Of a stretch of 64,000 bases of DNA, positions 35,564-43,295 are shown in pieces. This DNA comes from Nibribacter koreensis (GTDB lineage: Bacteria; Bacteroidota; Bacteroidia; Cytophagales; Hymenobacteraceae). How positions within the stretch are numbered: position 1 is the stretch's first letter; every line of letters starts with the position of its first letter. The notes below the pieces were generated by a model. The model saw nothing but the letters and a program-made list of their open reading frames with translations. It searched no databases and was not told the origin of the DNA. The DNA is taken from assembly GCF_039541795.1 (NCBI RefSeq), contig NZ_BAABGX010000002.1, forward strand, positions 1,364,001 through 1,428,000, given 5' to 3'. Both the position numbers and the translations under genes were made by a program.

Positions 35564-36631
35564 ATGCCTAAATTTAGATCTGGTGTTCTGCACGGCGACG
35601 AAGTGCAGGAACTATTCAAGTACGCAAACGACAATAACTTTGCATTGCCAGCCGTCAACGTGATTGGCACCAACTCCATCAACGCTGTTCTGGAAACCGC
35701 CAAGGCAGTGAATTCCCCCGTTATCATCCAGTTCTCACAGGGCGGTGCCCAGTTCTTCGCCGGTAAAGGCTTGAACAACGACGGACAGGCCGCCGCCATT
35801 GCCGGTGCCATCTCTGGCGCTCAGCACGTGCACTTAATGGCCGAGGCGTATGGTGTACCAGTGGTTCTACACACTGACCACGCCGCCCGCAAACTCCTTC
35901 CTTGGATTGACGGTTTGCTAGACGCTGGTGAGAAGTATTTCGCACAGCACGGCAAGCCTTTGTACAGCTCACACATGCTAGACCTTTCTGAAGAAGAATT
36001 GGAAGAGAACGTGAGCACCTGCGTTACTTATCTGGAGCGCATGAACAAGCTGGGCATGACCATTGAAATTGAGCTGGGTGTCACTGGCGGTGAAGAAGAT
36101 GGCGTGGACAACTCTGATGTTGACAGCGCTCACCTGTACACCCAGCCTGAGCACGTAGCCCATGCTTATACCGAACTGAACAAAGTAAGCAACCGCTTCA
36201 CGGTAGCTGCCGCCTTTGGGAACGTGCACGGCGTGTACAAGCCAGGTAACGTAGAGCTTCGTCCAGAAATCCTGAAGAACTCACAAGAGTACATCCAGGA
36301 GAAACTAGGCACAGGCCCTAACCCGGTTGACTTCGTATTCCACGGTGGTTCTGGCTCTGAGAAAGAGAAAATCAGAGAAGCCATTGAGTACGGCGCCATT
36401 AAGATGAACATTGACACAGACATGCAGTGGGCCTTCTGGGACGGCGTGAAGAACTACTACGAGAGCAAGCGCGACTATCTGCAAGGCCAGATTGGCAACC
36501 CAGACGGCGAAGACAGCCCGAACAAGAAGCACTACGACCCACGCGTATGGTTACGCAAAGGCGAAGAGGCGTTCATCACCCGCTTGAAAGAAGCCTTCGA
36601 AGACCTGAACTGCATCAACCGCAACGCTTAA
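35564..36631 (+). CDS. fbaA: Class II fructose-bisphosphate aldolase
   Basis: 355 residues, class IIA size. Zinc-binding VVLHTDHAARK, the EIELGVTGGEEDGVDNS block, FGNVHGVY with a second zinc His, and the phosphate-binding FVFHGGSGSEKEKI and NIDTDMQWAFWDG segments are all present. It cleaves fructose-1,6-bisphosphate to DHAP and glyceraldehyde-3-phosphate in the cytosol. Codon use is strongly biased, consistent with high expression. Monocistronic. Confidence 0.95.
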   Translation: MPKFRSGVLHGDEVQELFKYANDNNFALPAVNVIGTNSINAVLETAKAVNSPVIIQFSQGGAQFFAGKGLNNDGQAAAIAGAISGAQHVHLMAEAYGVPVVLHTDHAARKLLPWIDGLLDAGEKYFAQHGKPLYSSHMLDLSEEELEENVSTCVTYLERMNKLGMTIEIELGVTGGEEDGVDNSDVDSAHLYTQPEHVAHAYTELNKVSNRFTVAAAFGNVHGVYKPGNVELRPEILKNSQEYIQEKLGTGPNPVDFVFHGGSGSEKEKIREAIEYGAIKMNIDTDMQWAFWDGVKNYYESKRDYLQGQIGNPDGEDSPNKKHYDPRVWLRKGEEAFITRLKEAFEDLNCINRNA

Positions 36632-36690
36632 TTAATGTGCTAATTGTATAATGTGATGATGTGCTATTTCAAGTGCATCACTTACAAAAA

Positions 36691-36724
36691 CGAAAAAGCC
36701 GGTCCTTTGGGGCCGGCTTTTTCG
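36691..36724 (+). terminator. Intrinsic terminator of aldolase gene
   Basis: CGAAAAAGCCGGTCC, loop TTT, GGGGCCGGCTTTTTCG. The last bases are shared with palindrome copy 17. Confidence 0.85.
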
Positions 36725-36758
36725 TTTTTGGCTTTTTTGGTGGAAACAAGCCCAAACG
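36723..36758. repeat. Intergenic palindrome, copy 17
   Basis: Arms CGTTTTTGGCTTTTTTGG and GGAAACAAGCCCAAACG. One A is lost from the right A-run, making this a decayed copy. Confidence 0.8.
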
Positions 36759-37275
36759 GTCCTTGGTGCAGACGCTCGCAGGTCCTGCCGGATGCTAAGA
36801 GGACTTTTGAGAAAAGGTAGACTAGCAGAAAAAGGATATGCGTCAGAGACAAGGCAGTGCCTGGTCTCTACGATGAACTCCGCGCCAGCGCATATAAACA
36901 TTCCAACCCCTCAAACCGCTGTCCGCCTGCCCTTGACCGAGGGGAAAGAGACTGTTCAGTTTAAGTCTCTTTGCCCGAGGGAGAAAGTAATGGTCTCTCG
37001 CTTGGTAGTGGCCTAAGCTTACGATGGAACAAGTCACTTCTCACGGTGCATCACTTTGAGCCCCCGCCCTGTCTGAGCGGTCAGCGAGTTCGGGGGCTCT
37101 TGATTCTTTTGGTTAGGTTGAACATCAAGGAGAAAAGTGACAAACGCGAGCAGAAAGTAAGAAAGAGAAAATTGAGAACGACAGTGGTGGGTGGTAGTGA
37201 CAGAAAATAGGAATCAGCTGCACCAAGTCATCCCCCAACCCCCTTCAAAGGGGGACAAAGCAGCTAGTAAGCAAA
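36759..37275. other. Gene-free gap with hairpins
   Basis: No convincing protein or RNA gene. It includes an inverted pair GAGCCCCCG (37058) / CGGGGGCTC (37091), and a CCCCCAACCCCCTTCAAAG stretch near 37233 that has the look of dispersed repeat debris. Base composition is like the other repeat-rich gaps. Confidence 0.5.
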
Positions 37276-37323
37276 AGAAGCGTTTTTGGCCTGTTTCCTA
37301 GAAAACAAGCCAAAAACGCTTCT
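37276..37323. repeat. Intergenic palindrome, copy 18 (extended)
   Basis: Extended stem: AGAAG precedes the core CGTTTTTGGCCTGTTTCC and CTTCT follows the right arm GAAAACAAGCCAAAAACG. Only this copy shows that flank, yet it pairs perfectly. Confidence 0.95.
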
Positions 37324-37352
37324 GCAAAATCAATCCAAGCGAAAGCCTTCTG

Positions 37353-38153
37353 TTACCAATCTGACCCGGCACCGCCACCTCCGAAGCTACCGCCCCCAAA
37401 GCCGCCGAAACCGCCTCCGCCTCCTCCAAAGCCACCACCTCCGCCGCCAAAGACGCCGCGTCCGCCGGAGAAGTCTCCGAAGATGATAGGGGGAATAAAT
37501 GGACCTCCAAAACCGCTTCCTCTGCGGCCACCTCTACCACCACCGCCTCGGCGACTGATGATGAAGATGAGAATCATGATGCCAATGATAATCCAAAGGG
37601 TAGGAATACCGCCTTCCTCTTGGCCTTGCCGCTGACGTTGGCGCGGGTCTGCTTTATACTCACCGGCCGCACGGGTAATGATTTGCGTTGTGGCCTGGTC
37701 TAAACCTTGGTAGAACTGTTGTTTTTGGTAGTTAGATTTAAGCGTACCCTCGGTGAGGCGCTTGGCAATGGCATCTGGTAAGACGCCTTCCATGCCATAG
37801 CCGGTGGCAATGTAGACTTTACGTTCATTGACCGCGGTAAGGATAAGAATACCGTTGTCGTTTTCCTTCTGCCCAATGCCCCATTGTTCGCCTAATCTAA
37901 AAGCGTAGTCAGAGATGTCATACCCGCCAATGGAGGTGATGTTGACAATGGCAATCTGGGTAGAGGTACTGTCACTGTAGGCCACTAGCTTCTGCTCCAG
38001 CGCCGCCTCTTCCTGCGGACTCAGAATATCTGCCAAGTCATTAACCAACCGCGGGGGCGTAGGCCTCGGCGGAAAATCTTTGTCCTGGGTTTGAGCAAAA
38101 AGGGTAAATGACGCACTCCATAGCAACCCTAAAAGCCATAGGTAATTTTTCAT
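37353..38153 (-). CDS. TPM-domain (YgcG-type) membrane protein
   Basis: 266 residues. Signal peptide (…SFTLFAQ), TPM/TLP18.3-Psb32-MOLO1 domain at about 30-165 (RLVNDLADILSPQEEAALEQKL, QIAIVNITSIGGYDISDYAFRLGEQWGIG, NGILILTAVNERKVYIATGYGMEG), a membrane helix near 190-205, then a glycine-rich tail ending GGGAGSDW. The domain faces the periplasm. It overlaps the next TPM gene by four bases (ATGA) and lies close to lemA, a frequent trio. Precise role unknown; links to envelope stress have been proposed. Confidence 0.88.
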   Translation of the reverse strand: MKNYLWLLGLLWSASFTLFAQTQDKDFPPRPTPPRLVNDLADILSPQEEAALEQKLVAYSDSTSTQIAIVNITSIGGYDISDYAFRLGEQWGIGQKENDNGILILTAVNERKVYIATGYGMEGVLPDAIAKRLTEGTLKSNYQKQQFYQGLDQATTQIITRAAGEYKADPRQRQRQGQEEGGIPTLWIIIGIMILIFIISRRGGGGRGGRRGSGFGGPFIPPIIFGDFSGGRGVFGGGGGGFGGGGGGFGGFGGGSFGGGGAGSDW

Positions 38154-38614
38154 GAGGTAGGGTCTTCTTTAGAGGGATTTCCAAACGAGACATGGTCAGC
38201 CAGCTCGTTAATGTCTTTGTGCGCACCGGCATACGGGAAATAGCTTTTGAGCTGTTCGCCGGCCGTTCTGATGGCTTTGGCCAAGCCTTCAGAATACTTC
38301 TCCTGCTTGAAATCTGCCACCACCTGCTGGGTGATGTCTTCCCAGAAATGCGGAGGCACCACGGCATTAATACCGCCATCGCCTAGCACGGCAAACTTAT
38401 GGCTTTTGAGGGCTATGTAGAACAGCACGCCGTTGCGCAGTTTGGTCTCGTGCATGTGCAATGCGGCAAACACCTGCGTGGCCCGGTCCAGCACGTTTAT
38501 CTCACAGGTATTCTCAAAGTGCACGCGTATTTCACCAGAGGTGTTGGTCTCTGCTTCTTCAATGGCCGCTACAATGACGGCCTCGTCTGCTGGGGTGATG
38601 GTATCGCGGGGCAT
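38150..38614 (-). CDS. TPM-domain protein without signal peptide
   Basis: 154 residues consisting of one TPM domain (VIVAAIEEAETNTSGEIRVHFENTCEINVLDRATQVFAALHM, NGVLFYIALKSHKFAVLGDGGINAVVP) and a short charged tail. No signal or membrane helix is seen, so it likely sits in the cytosol or on the membrane face, in contrast to its coupled partner. It is the upstream gene of the ATGA-coupled pair. Confidence 0.85.
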   Translation of the reverse strand: MPRDTITPADEAVIVAAIEEAETNTSGEIRVHFENTCEINVLDRATQVFAALHMHETKLRNGVLFYIALKSHKFAVLGDGGINAVVPPHFWEDITQQVVADFKQEKYSEGLAKAIRTAGEQLKSYFPYAGAHKDINELADHVSFGNPSKEDPTS

Positions 38615-38619
38615 GTTGA

Positions 38620-38654
38620 TGAGTCTTGAGTTCTGAGTCCTGAGTCTCGAGTCA
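38620..38654. repeat. Degenerate heptamer run (GAGTCyT)
   Basis: Five imperfect units of a heptamer: GAGTCTT, GAGTTCT, GAGTCCT, GAGTCTC, GAGTCAT. It starts just upstream of the start codon of the TPM gene. Confidence 0.7.
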
Positions 38655-38667
38655 TTTTTAAGAAATG

Positions 38668-38705
38668 CGTTTTCGGCCTGTTTTGGGTAAAACAGGCCGA
38701 AAACG
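38668..38705. repeat. Intergenic palindrome, copy 19 (perfect, covariant)
   Basis: Perfect arms CGTTTTCGGCCTGTTTT and AAAACAGGCCGAAAACG around GGGT. The usual T-A pair next to GGCC is a C-G pair here, a compensated change. Confidence 0.97.
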
Positions 38706-38746
38706 ATAAGGAGGATTGTGCAAGGACATAGAACTGAGGCGTTGAC

Positions 38747-38781
38747 AGTCCTACGTCTTGTGTCTTATATCTTGCGTCTTT
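38747..38781. repeat. Degenerate heptamer run (GTCTTAN)
   Basis: Units CAGTCCTAC, GTCTTGT, GTCTTAT, ATCTTGC, GTCTTTT lead directly into the lemA stop codon. Related runs lie at 40624-40710. Confidence 0.65.
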
Positions 38782-39360
38782 TTAGAATTGAACCGTTGGA
38801 GCTTTCTGGGCACCGGCTTCGGCCTCAAAGTAGCCTTTCTTCTCAAAGTCAAACCAGCCGGCGTAGATATTGCGCGGGAATGACCTGATGTAAGTGTTGT
38901 ACTGCTGCACCGTCTGGTTGAACTTGTTGCGCTCCACCGCTATGCGGTTTTCGGTGCCTTCCAACTGGGCCTGCAACTCCAGGAAGTTCTGGTTGGCCTT
39001 AAGATCTGGATAGGCTTCTACGGTGGCCATTAACCTTGACAAAGAACCGCTCAATTGGCTTTGGGCCTCTTGGTACTTGGCAATGTTCTCTGGCGTGAGT
39101 TCATCAGCGTTGATGTTGATGCTGGTAGCCTTTGCACGGGCTTCTACCACAGCTTCTAGCGTTGATTTCTCAAAGTTGGCGGCGCCCTTCACGGTGTTCA
39201 CCAGGTTAGGGATAAGGTCGGCGCGGCGCTGGTAGGCGTTTTGTACCTGTCCCCATTGGCCAGACACCTGTTCGTCCAGGTTCACCATCTCATTGTAACC
39301 GCAAGAAGACTGGGACACCAGGACCACCAGTCCGAAGAAGTAAAGCAATAATTTTTTCAT
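38782..39360 (-). CDS. lemA: LemA-family protein
   Basis: 192 residues. A signal/anchor with possible lipobox VSQSSC is followed by the LemA helical domain: VNLDEQVSGQWGQVQNAYQRRADLIPNLVNTVKG, LEAVVEARAKATS, RLMATVEAYPDLKANQNFLELQAQLEGTENRIAVERNKFNQTVQQYN. Periplasmic face of the inner membrane (or lipid-anchored). It precedes the two TPM genes on the same strand with 167 bases between, a conserved neighbourhood in many bacteria; function not established. Confidence 0.93.
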   Translation of the reverse strand: MKKLLLYFFGLVVLVSQSSCGYNEMVNLDEQVSGQWGQVQNAYQRRADLIPNLVNTVKGAANFEKSTLEAVVEARAKATSININADELTPENIAKYQEAQSQLSGSLSRLMATVEAYPDLKANQNFLELQAQLEGTENRIAVERNKFNQTVQQYNTYIRSFPRNIYAGWFDFEKKGYFEAEAGAQKAPTVQF

Positions 39361-39464
39361 AGTTGTAGGGTAGTTTTATCTAGCGTGTAATATAGTTCTT
39401 TTGCCGTTGAACCGCACGTTTTGGGTTCGGGTAATCCTCATACGCACAATCCCATAAAAATATG

Positions 39465-39502
39465 CGTTTTTGGTCTATTTCCTAGAAAACAGCCTAAAAA
39501 CG
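39465..39502. repeat. Intergenic palindrome, copy 20
   Basis: Arms CGTTTTTGGTCTATTTCC and GAAAACAGCCTAAAAACG around TA. It lies in the divergent gap between lemA and the nucleotidyltransferase gene. Confidence 0.9.
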
Positions 39503-39616
39503 ACTAGGTATAAAGTGCCGGCCTCCTGTATTCTGGGTATTGGCATTGGGTCTATCTGTCAGAAAAACACCTTGGCTACCACAATTTCGTTATTTTAGCT
39601 TTTCAAGGAGGTTCTT

Positions 39617-40615
39617 ATGAAGGCAATTATACCAGTGGCTGGCATGGGCGCGCGCCTTCGGCCGCATACGCATACCCAACCCAAATCTTTAGTGCCCATT
39701 GCGGGCAAGGCCATTCTAGGGCACATTATTGAACGACTGCAGGAGGCCGGTATTACCAAGTTTGTGCTAGTGGTGGGCTACCTGGGCGAGAAAATCATGC
39801 ACTATGTGCAACGCAAATACCCCAATCTGGAGATGGAGTTTGTGGTACAGCAACCCCGTGAAGGTCTGGGCCATGCCCTCTGGACGGCGCGCGAGACCTT
39901 CAAGAATGAAAAAGAGGTGCTCATCCAGTTAGGCGATACCATTGTGGACGTGAACATGGAAGCCATTCTGGCCTCTGACCAAACGGTGCTGGCCGTGAAG
40001 AAGGTGAAGGTGCCTACCATGTTTGGCATTACTGAGCTGGGACAGGACGCCTACATCACCAAAGTGGTGGAAAAGCCCAAAATCCCGAAGTCTAACCTAG
40101 CCCTGGTGGGGCTCTATAAAATCAACAATCCCAAAGGCTTAGCCGAGGCGCTGGAATACATCATTGCGCAAGACATACGCACCCAGAACGAGTATCACCT
40201 CACCGATGCGCTCATGCACATGATTCAGAACGGCGAACCCATGCTCACCTATGACGTGGACAACTGGTTTGACTGCGGTAGAAAAGAGACGCTCCTGCAC
40301 GCCAACGCCACGCTTCTTAACCGCCCTGAGTTCAAGCACACCAATTACCCAGAATTCCCGAATACCATCATCATTCCGCCGGTAAGCATTGGCAAAGACG
40401 CTCAAATCAGCAATTCTATCATTGGGCCCAACGTGGCCATTGGCGAGCGGGCCATCTTAAACTACACCATCGTGCGCGACTCCATCATTGGCGGCTACTC
40501 AGAACTGGCCTACGCCGTTTTGCAAGAATCTTTGGTAGGCTCAGACTCAGCGCTCAAAGGCCAAAGCCAACGGTTGAACATTGGTGACAGCACGGAGATA
40601 GATTTTAGTAGTTAA
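39617..40615 (+). CDS. Sugar-1-phosphate nucleotidyltransferase with hexapeptide-repeat tail
   Basis: 332 residues. Nucleotidyltransferase domain (1-235): IPVAGMGARLRPHTHTQPKSLVPIAGK (nucleotide-binding loop and Lys), VLIQLGDTIVD with metal-binding Asp, and VVEKPKIPKSNLALVGLYKI. The left-handed beta-helix tail (about 250-320) is shown by IGKDAQISNSIIGPNVAIGERAIL. It makes an NDP-sugar, perhaps dTDP- or UDP-glucose, for glycan synthesis; base and sugar cannot be told from sequence. AAGGAGG sits six bases upstream of the start. Confidence 0.88.
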   Translation: MKAIIPVAGMGARLRPHTHTQPKSLVPIAGKAILGHIIERLQEAGITKFVLVVGYLGEKIMHYVQRKYPNLEMEFVVQQPREGLGHALWTARETFKNEKEVLIQLGDTIVDVNMEAILASDQTVLAVKKVKVPTMFGITELGQDAYITKVVEKPKIPKSNLALVGLYKINNPKGLAEALEYIIAQDIRTQNEYHLTDALMHMIQNGEPMLTYDVDNWFDCGRKETLLHANATLLNRPEFKHTNYPEFPNTIIIPPVSIGKDAQISNSIIGPNVAIGERAILNYTIVRDSIIGGYSELAYAVLQESLVGSDSALKGQSQRLNIGDSTEIDFSS

Positions 40616-40623
40616 CTTTTCTT

Positions 40624-40710
40624 AGACACAAGACTCAGGACGTAAGACATAAGATTTTTTCGTCTCTATTTTTGAGATGTCTTACATCTTGTGTCTTATA
40701 TCTTACATCT
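40624..40710. repeat. Heptamer repeats forming an inverted pair
   Basis: Left half AGACACAAGACTCAGGACGT, right half built from GTCTTACATCTTGTGTCTTA-like units. AGACACAAGA (40624) pairs with TCTTGTGTCT (40688). It lies between the nucleotidyltransferase stop and the oxidoreductase start. Confidence 0.65.
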
Positions 40711-40715
40711 ATATA

Positions 40716-41657
40716 ATGAATAGAATTACAGAACTCTTTAACATAGAATACCCCATTGTACAGGCGGGCATGATTTGGTGCAGTGGCTGGGAATTGGCCA
40801 GTGCCGTGAGTAATGCCGGTGGGTTGGGTTTGATTGGCGCGGGCTCTATGTACCCAGACATTCTGCGGGAACATATCCAGAAATGCAAGGCGGCTACGGA
40901 TAAACCATTTGGCGTGAACGTGCCTTTGCTGTACCCAGACTTGGAACAGCATTTCCAGATTATCATGGAAGAGAAAGTGCCGGTAGTGGTGACCTCGGCG
41001 GGCAACCCGAAGACTTGGACCAAGAAACTACAAGACAATGGGGCCAAAGTCATCCACGTGGTGAGCAACGTCAAATTCGCGAAGAAATGCGAAGAGGCCG
41101 GGGTAGACGCTATTGTCGCTGAGGGTTTTGAAGCCGGCGGTCATAACGGACGCGAAGAAACCACCACGTTCTGTCTTATCCCTATGGTGCGCGCCGCAGT
41201 GAGTTTGCCTTTGATTGCTGCGGGCGGGATTGCCAATGGGGCAGGCATCTTCGGGGCCATGGCTCTGGGCGCTGACGGCGTACAAGTAGGAAGCCGCTTT
41301 GTAGCCAGTTTGGAATCCAGTGCACACCAGAGTTTTAAAGACATGGTGGTGAACGCGCAGGAAGGAGATACAGAATTGTCCTTGAAACAACTCACGCCCG
41401 TTCGCTTGCTCAAGAACAAGTTCTACCAAGACGTTAAACTGGCCGAGTCCAGAGGCGCCAGTACCCAGGAACTGGCAGAACTATTAGGCTCCAGACGCGC
41501 CAAACGCGGCATGTATGAAGGTGACTTGGAGGAAGGCGAGTTGGAGATTGGCCAAGCCGCCGCTATTGTGGACCGTATTCAGCCGGCTGGTGAGATTGTG
41601 CAAGAGATGTGGCAGGAGTTTATAGTAGCAAAGAACAGATTTTGCAGTGAGTGGTAG
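40716..41657 (+). CDS. Nitronate monooxygenase-type flavin oxidoreductase
   Basis: 313 residues, FMN-binding TIM barrel of the nitronate monooxygenase/FabK group. Signatures: PIVQAGMIWCSGWELASAVSNAGGLGLIGAG, VTSAGNPK, EGFEAGGHNGREETTT with the likely catalytic His, PLIAAGGIANG, and GADGVQVGSRF. It oxidises nitronates or reduces enoyl substrates with NAD(P)H, and these cannot be separated here. ATG 40716 is used; upstream codons are repeat sequence. Confidence 0.88.
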   Translation: MNRITELFNIEYPIVQAGMIWCSGWELASAVSNAGGLGLIGAGSMYPDILREHIQKCKAATDKPFGVNVPLLYPDLEQHFQIIMEEKVPVVVTSAGNPKTWTKKLQDNGAKVIHVVSNVKFAKKCEEAGVDAIVAEGFEAGGHNGREETTTFCLIPMVRAAVSLPLIAAGGIANGAGIFGAMALGADGVQVGSRFVASLESSAHQSFKDMVVNAQEGDTELSLKQLTPVRLLKNKFYQDVKLAESRGASTQELAELLGSRRAKRGMYEGDLEEGELEIGQAAAIVDRIQPAGEIVQEMWQEFIVAKNRFCSEW

Positions 41658-41725
41658 GCTTTCTTGGCAATAAAGACCAAATTCATTTATGCTTTACAGA
41701 GACCATATTGACTAAATAATACCCT

Positions 41726-42154
41726 ATGGAAACCAAAGACAAAACCACCCTTACCGTAGAAACTACTGTTCAGCAACCAGTAGAGAAAGTATGGCAACTC
41801 TGGGAAACACCAGAACATATTACCCAATGGAATTTCGCGCATGAGTCATGGCAGTGCCCTACCGCTACCAATGACCTGCAACCCGGCGGTCGGTTTGTAT
41901 GGCGCATGGAAGCCAGAGACGGAAGCGTGGGCTTTGACTATGCCGGTACCTACGAGCAGGTCATTCCTCACAAAAGCATTGTGCTCAAGCTAGATGATGG
42001 CCGTCAGGTACGCATCACCTTTGAGAGCCTGGGTGGCCAGACCAAAGTCACTGAGGTGTTTGAGGTAGAAGACGTGAGCACTATTGAGTTGCAAAGAAAC
42101 GGCTGGCAAGCTATTCTGGATAATTTTAAAAAGCACGCCGAGTCGCAGAAGTAG
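41726..42154 (+). CDS. AHSA1/SRPBCC-domain protein
   Basis: 142 residues, activator-of-Hsp90-like START domain: VETTVQQPVEKVWQLWETPEHITQWNF, PGGRFVWRMEARDGSVGFDYAGTYEQV, KVTEVFEVEDV, and a C-terminal helix QRNGWQAILDNFKKHAE. Cytosolic, probably binds a hydrophobic ligand; bacterial members are not known to act with HtpG. No operon partner is evident. Confidence 0.85.
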   Translation: METKDKTTLTVETTVQQPVEKVWQLWETPEHITQWNFAHESWQCPTATNDLQPGGRFVWRMEARDGSVGFDYAGTYEQVIPHKSIVLKLDDGRQVRITFESLGGQTKVTEVFEVEDVSTIELQRNGWQAILDNFKKHAESQK

Positions 42155-42215
42155 GTGTTTTGTCTACTGCATTCAGAAGCAGGTGCATAAATACACATGC
42201 ACCCATACCCATCCC

Positions 42216-42372
42216 CTCTTTTGTCATCCTGAAAGGACCCTGGGGCAAGCTGTAGTAGCAGATGCTAATTGAGAATGTGTACCTAATTATTCTTTTACAA
42301 TTAGAGTCAAATTAGAAGATAGCCACTGCCTGTCTAGTTAGCCCACAAGGTCCTTTCAGGATGACAAAAGAG
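42216..42372. repeat. 24-bp perfect inverted repeat pair
   Basis: CTCTTTTGTCATCCTGAAAG (42216-) and its exact complement ending at 42372 enclose 109 bases with no frame. A degraded single unit appears at 50017-50050. Probably a dispersed palindromic repeat of this genome. Confidence 0.7.
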
Positions 42373-42389
42373 AGCAATAGCTAAAATAA

Positions 42390-42986
42390 ATGCCTTTGTC
42401 CCAAGAACTCCTTCTAACTGCCCTGCACCAACACGTCTCCCTCACATCAGAGGAAGAAGCGGCTTTTTTGGCTATCTGTGAGGAGAAAACGGCCAAGAAG
42501 AAAGAGTTTTTGTTGCGTACCGGTGAGCAGAACCTGTACCTGTATTTTGTGCAGAACGGCTGTTTGCGGTCGTTTATCATTGACCAAAGCGGTAAAGAGG
42601 TGAATTTGGAGTTTGCGGTGGAGCGGTACTGGATAAGTGATGTGGCTTTTCATAAACCGGCGTTGCTGTCTATTCAAGCCTTGGAGCCCACGCAGTACGT
42701 GCAGATCAACGTGGATGCCTTTGAGACGCTCACGCAGCAGCATCCCGTTTTTAACCTGTTTTACCGAAAACTGCTCCAAAACGGGTACTTCGCATTTAAG
42801 AAGCGCATGCTCTCTGGCATGACCCAGACCGCTGCCGAAAACTACCGCGACTTCCTCCTAAAATTCCCTGACTTGAGCCAGCGCATTCCGCAGTACCATA
42901 TTGCCTCCTACCTGGGCATTACGCCAGAGTTCTTCAGCACCATCAAGTCTGAAGGGCTGGACCTCTACCAACAGGCCATTTCTTGA
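42390..42986 (+). CDS. Crp/Fnr-family transcriptional regulator
   Basis: 198 residues. N-terminal cyclic-nucleotide-binding-like beta-roll (about 25-120: LLRTGEQNLYLYFVQNGCLRSF, KEVNLEFAVERYWISD) and C-terminal helix-turn-helix (ENYRDFLLKFPDLSQRIPQYHIASYLGITPEFFSTIKSE). No Cys cluster of FNR and no clear cAMP-binding arginine, so the effector is unknown. The downstream divergent neighbour is not obvious; the regulated gene may be the dioxygenase gene. Confidence 0.85.
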   Translation: MPLSQELLLTALHQHVSLTSEEEAAFLAICEEKTAKKKEFLLRTGEQNLYLYFVQNGCLRSFIIDQSGKEVNLEFAVERYWISDVAFHKPALLSIQALEPTQYVQINVDAFETLTQQHPVFNLFYRKLLQNGYFAFKKRMLSGMTQTAAENYRDFLLKFPDLSQRIPQYHIASYLGITPEFFSTIKSEGLDLYQQAIS

Positions 42987-43013
42987 CCTAGAAAAATAGA
43001 GACGATCTCTCTG

Positions 43014-43129
43014 CCGCAAGTTTAGCGATAGCGTAACTTGTGGCTAGCACTGAAGCAAGTTTTCAACTTGCGTCAGTTGCAAACTGACCATAAAGGGAAC
43101 CACAAGTTACGCTGTCGCTAAACTTGCGG
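43014..43129. repeat. REP-like nested palindrome
   Basis: Outer arms of 30 bases with one mismatch (CCGCAAGTTTAGCGATAGCG and partner ending at 43129). Inside are two further hairpins: GCAAGTT/AACTTGC and GTCAGTT/AACTGAC. Resembles REP units moved by RAYT-type transposases; no such gene is present here. Confidence 0.7.
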
Positions 43130-43209
43130 TAGTCTAAATATGCAAGCTGCAATCATTTCTTAAGGTACCTTATTCTTTTCGGCTCCGCTACCCCCGACCT
43201 TTGTATAGT

Positions 43210-43263
43210 TAAACCTGAGGTAGCAACGCCGTTATGAAGTACTGGTTGCTACAGACAGGTTTA
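43210..43263 (+). promoter_or_regulatory. Hairpin leader upstream of the dioxygenase gene
   Basis: TAAACCTG and GTAGCAAC pair with GTTGCTAC and CAGGTTTA across a 16-base loop. It ends 33 bases before the GTG start, and could be a leader structure or an operator dyad. No ligand class recognised. Confidence 0.4.
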
Positions 43264-43295
43264 GCCTAAAATTCTTCACCCAAATTTTATCAACC

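Noticed and set aside
37298..37543. Frame antisense to the Gly-rich tail of the TPM protein
   Set aside because: A product of the repetitive Gly codons; starts are implausible.
38620..40710. CRISPR array
   Set aside because: Heptamers are degenerate and without spacers of constant length; no cas genes.
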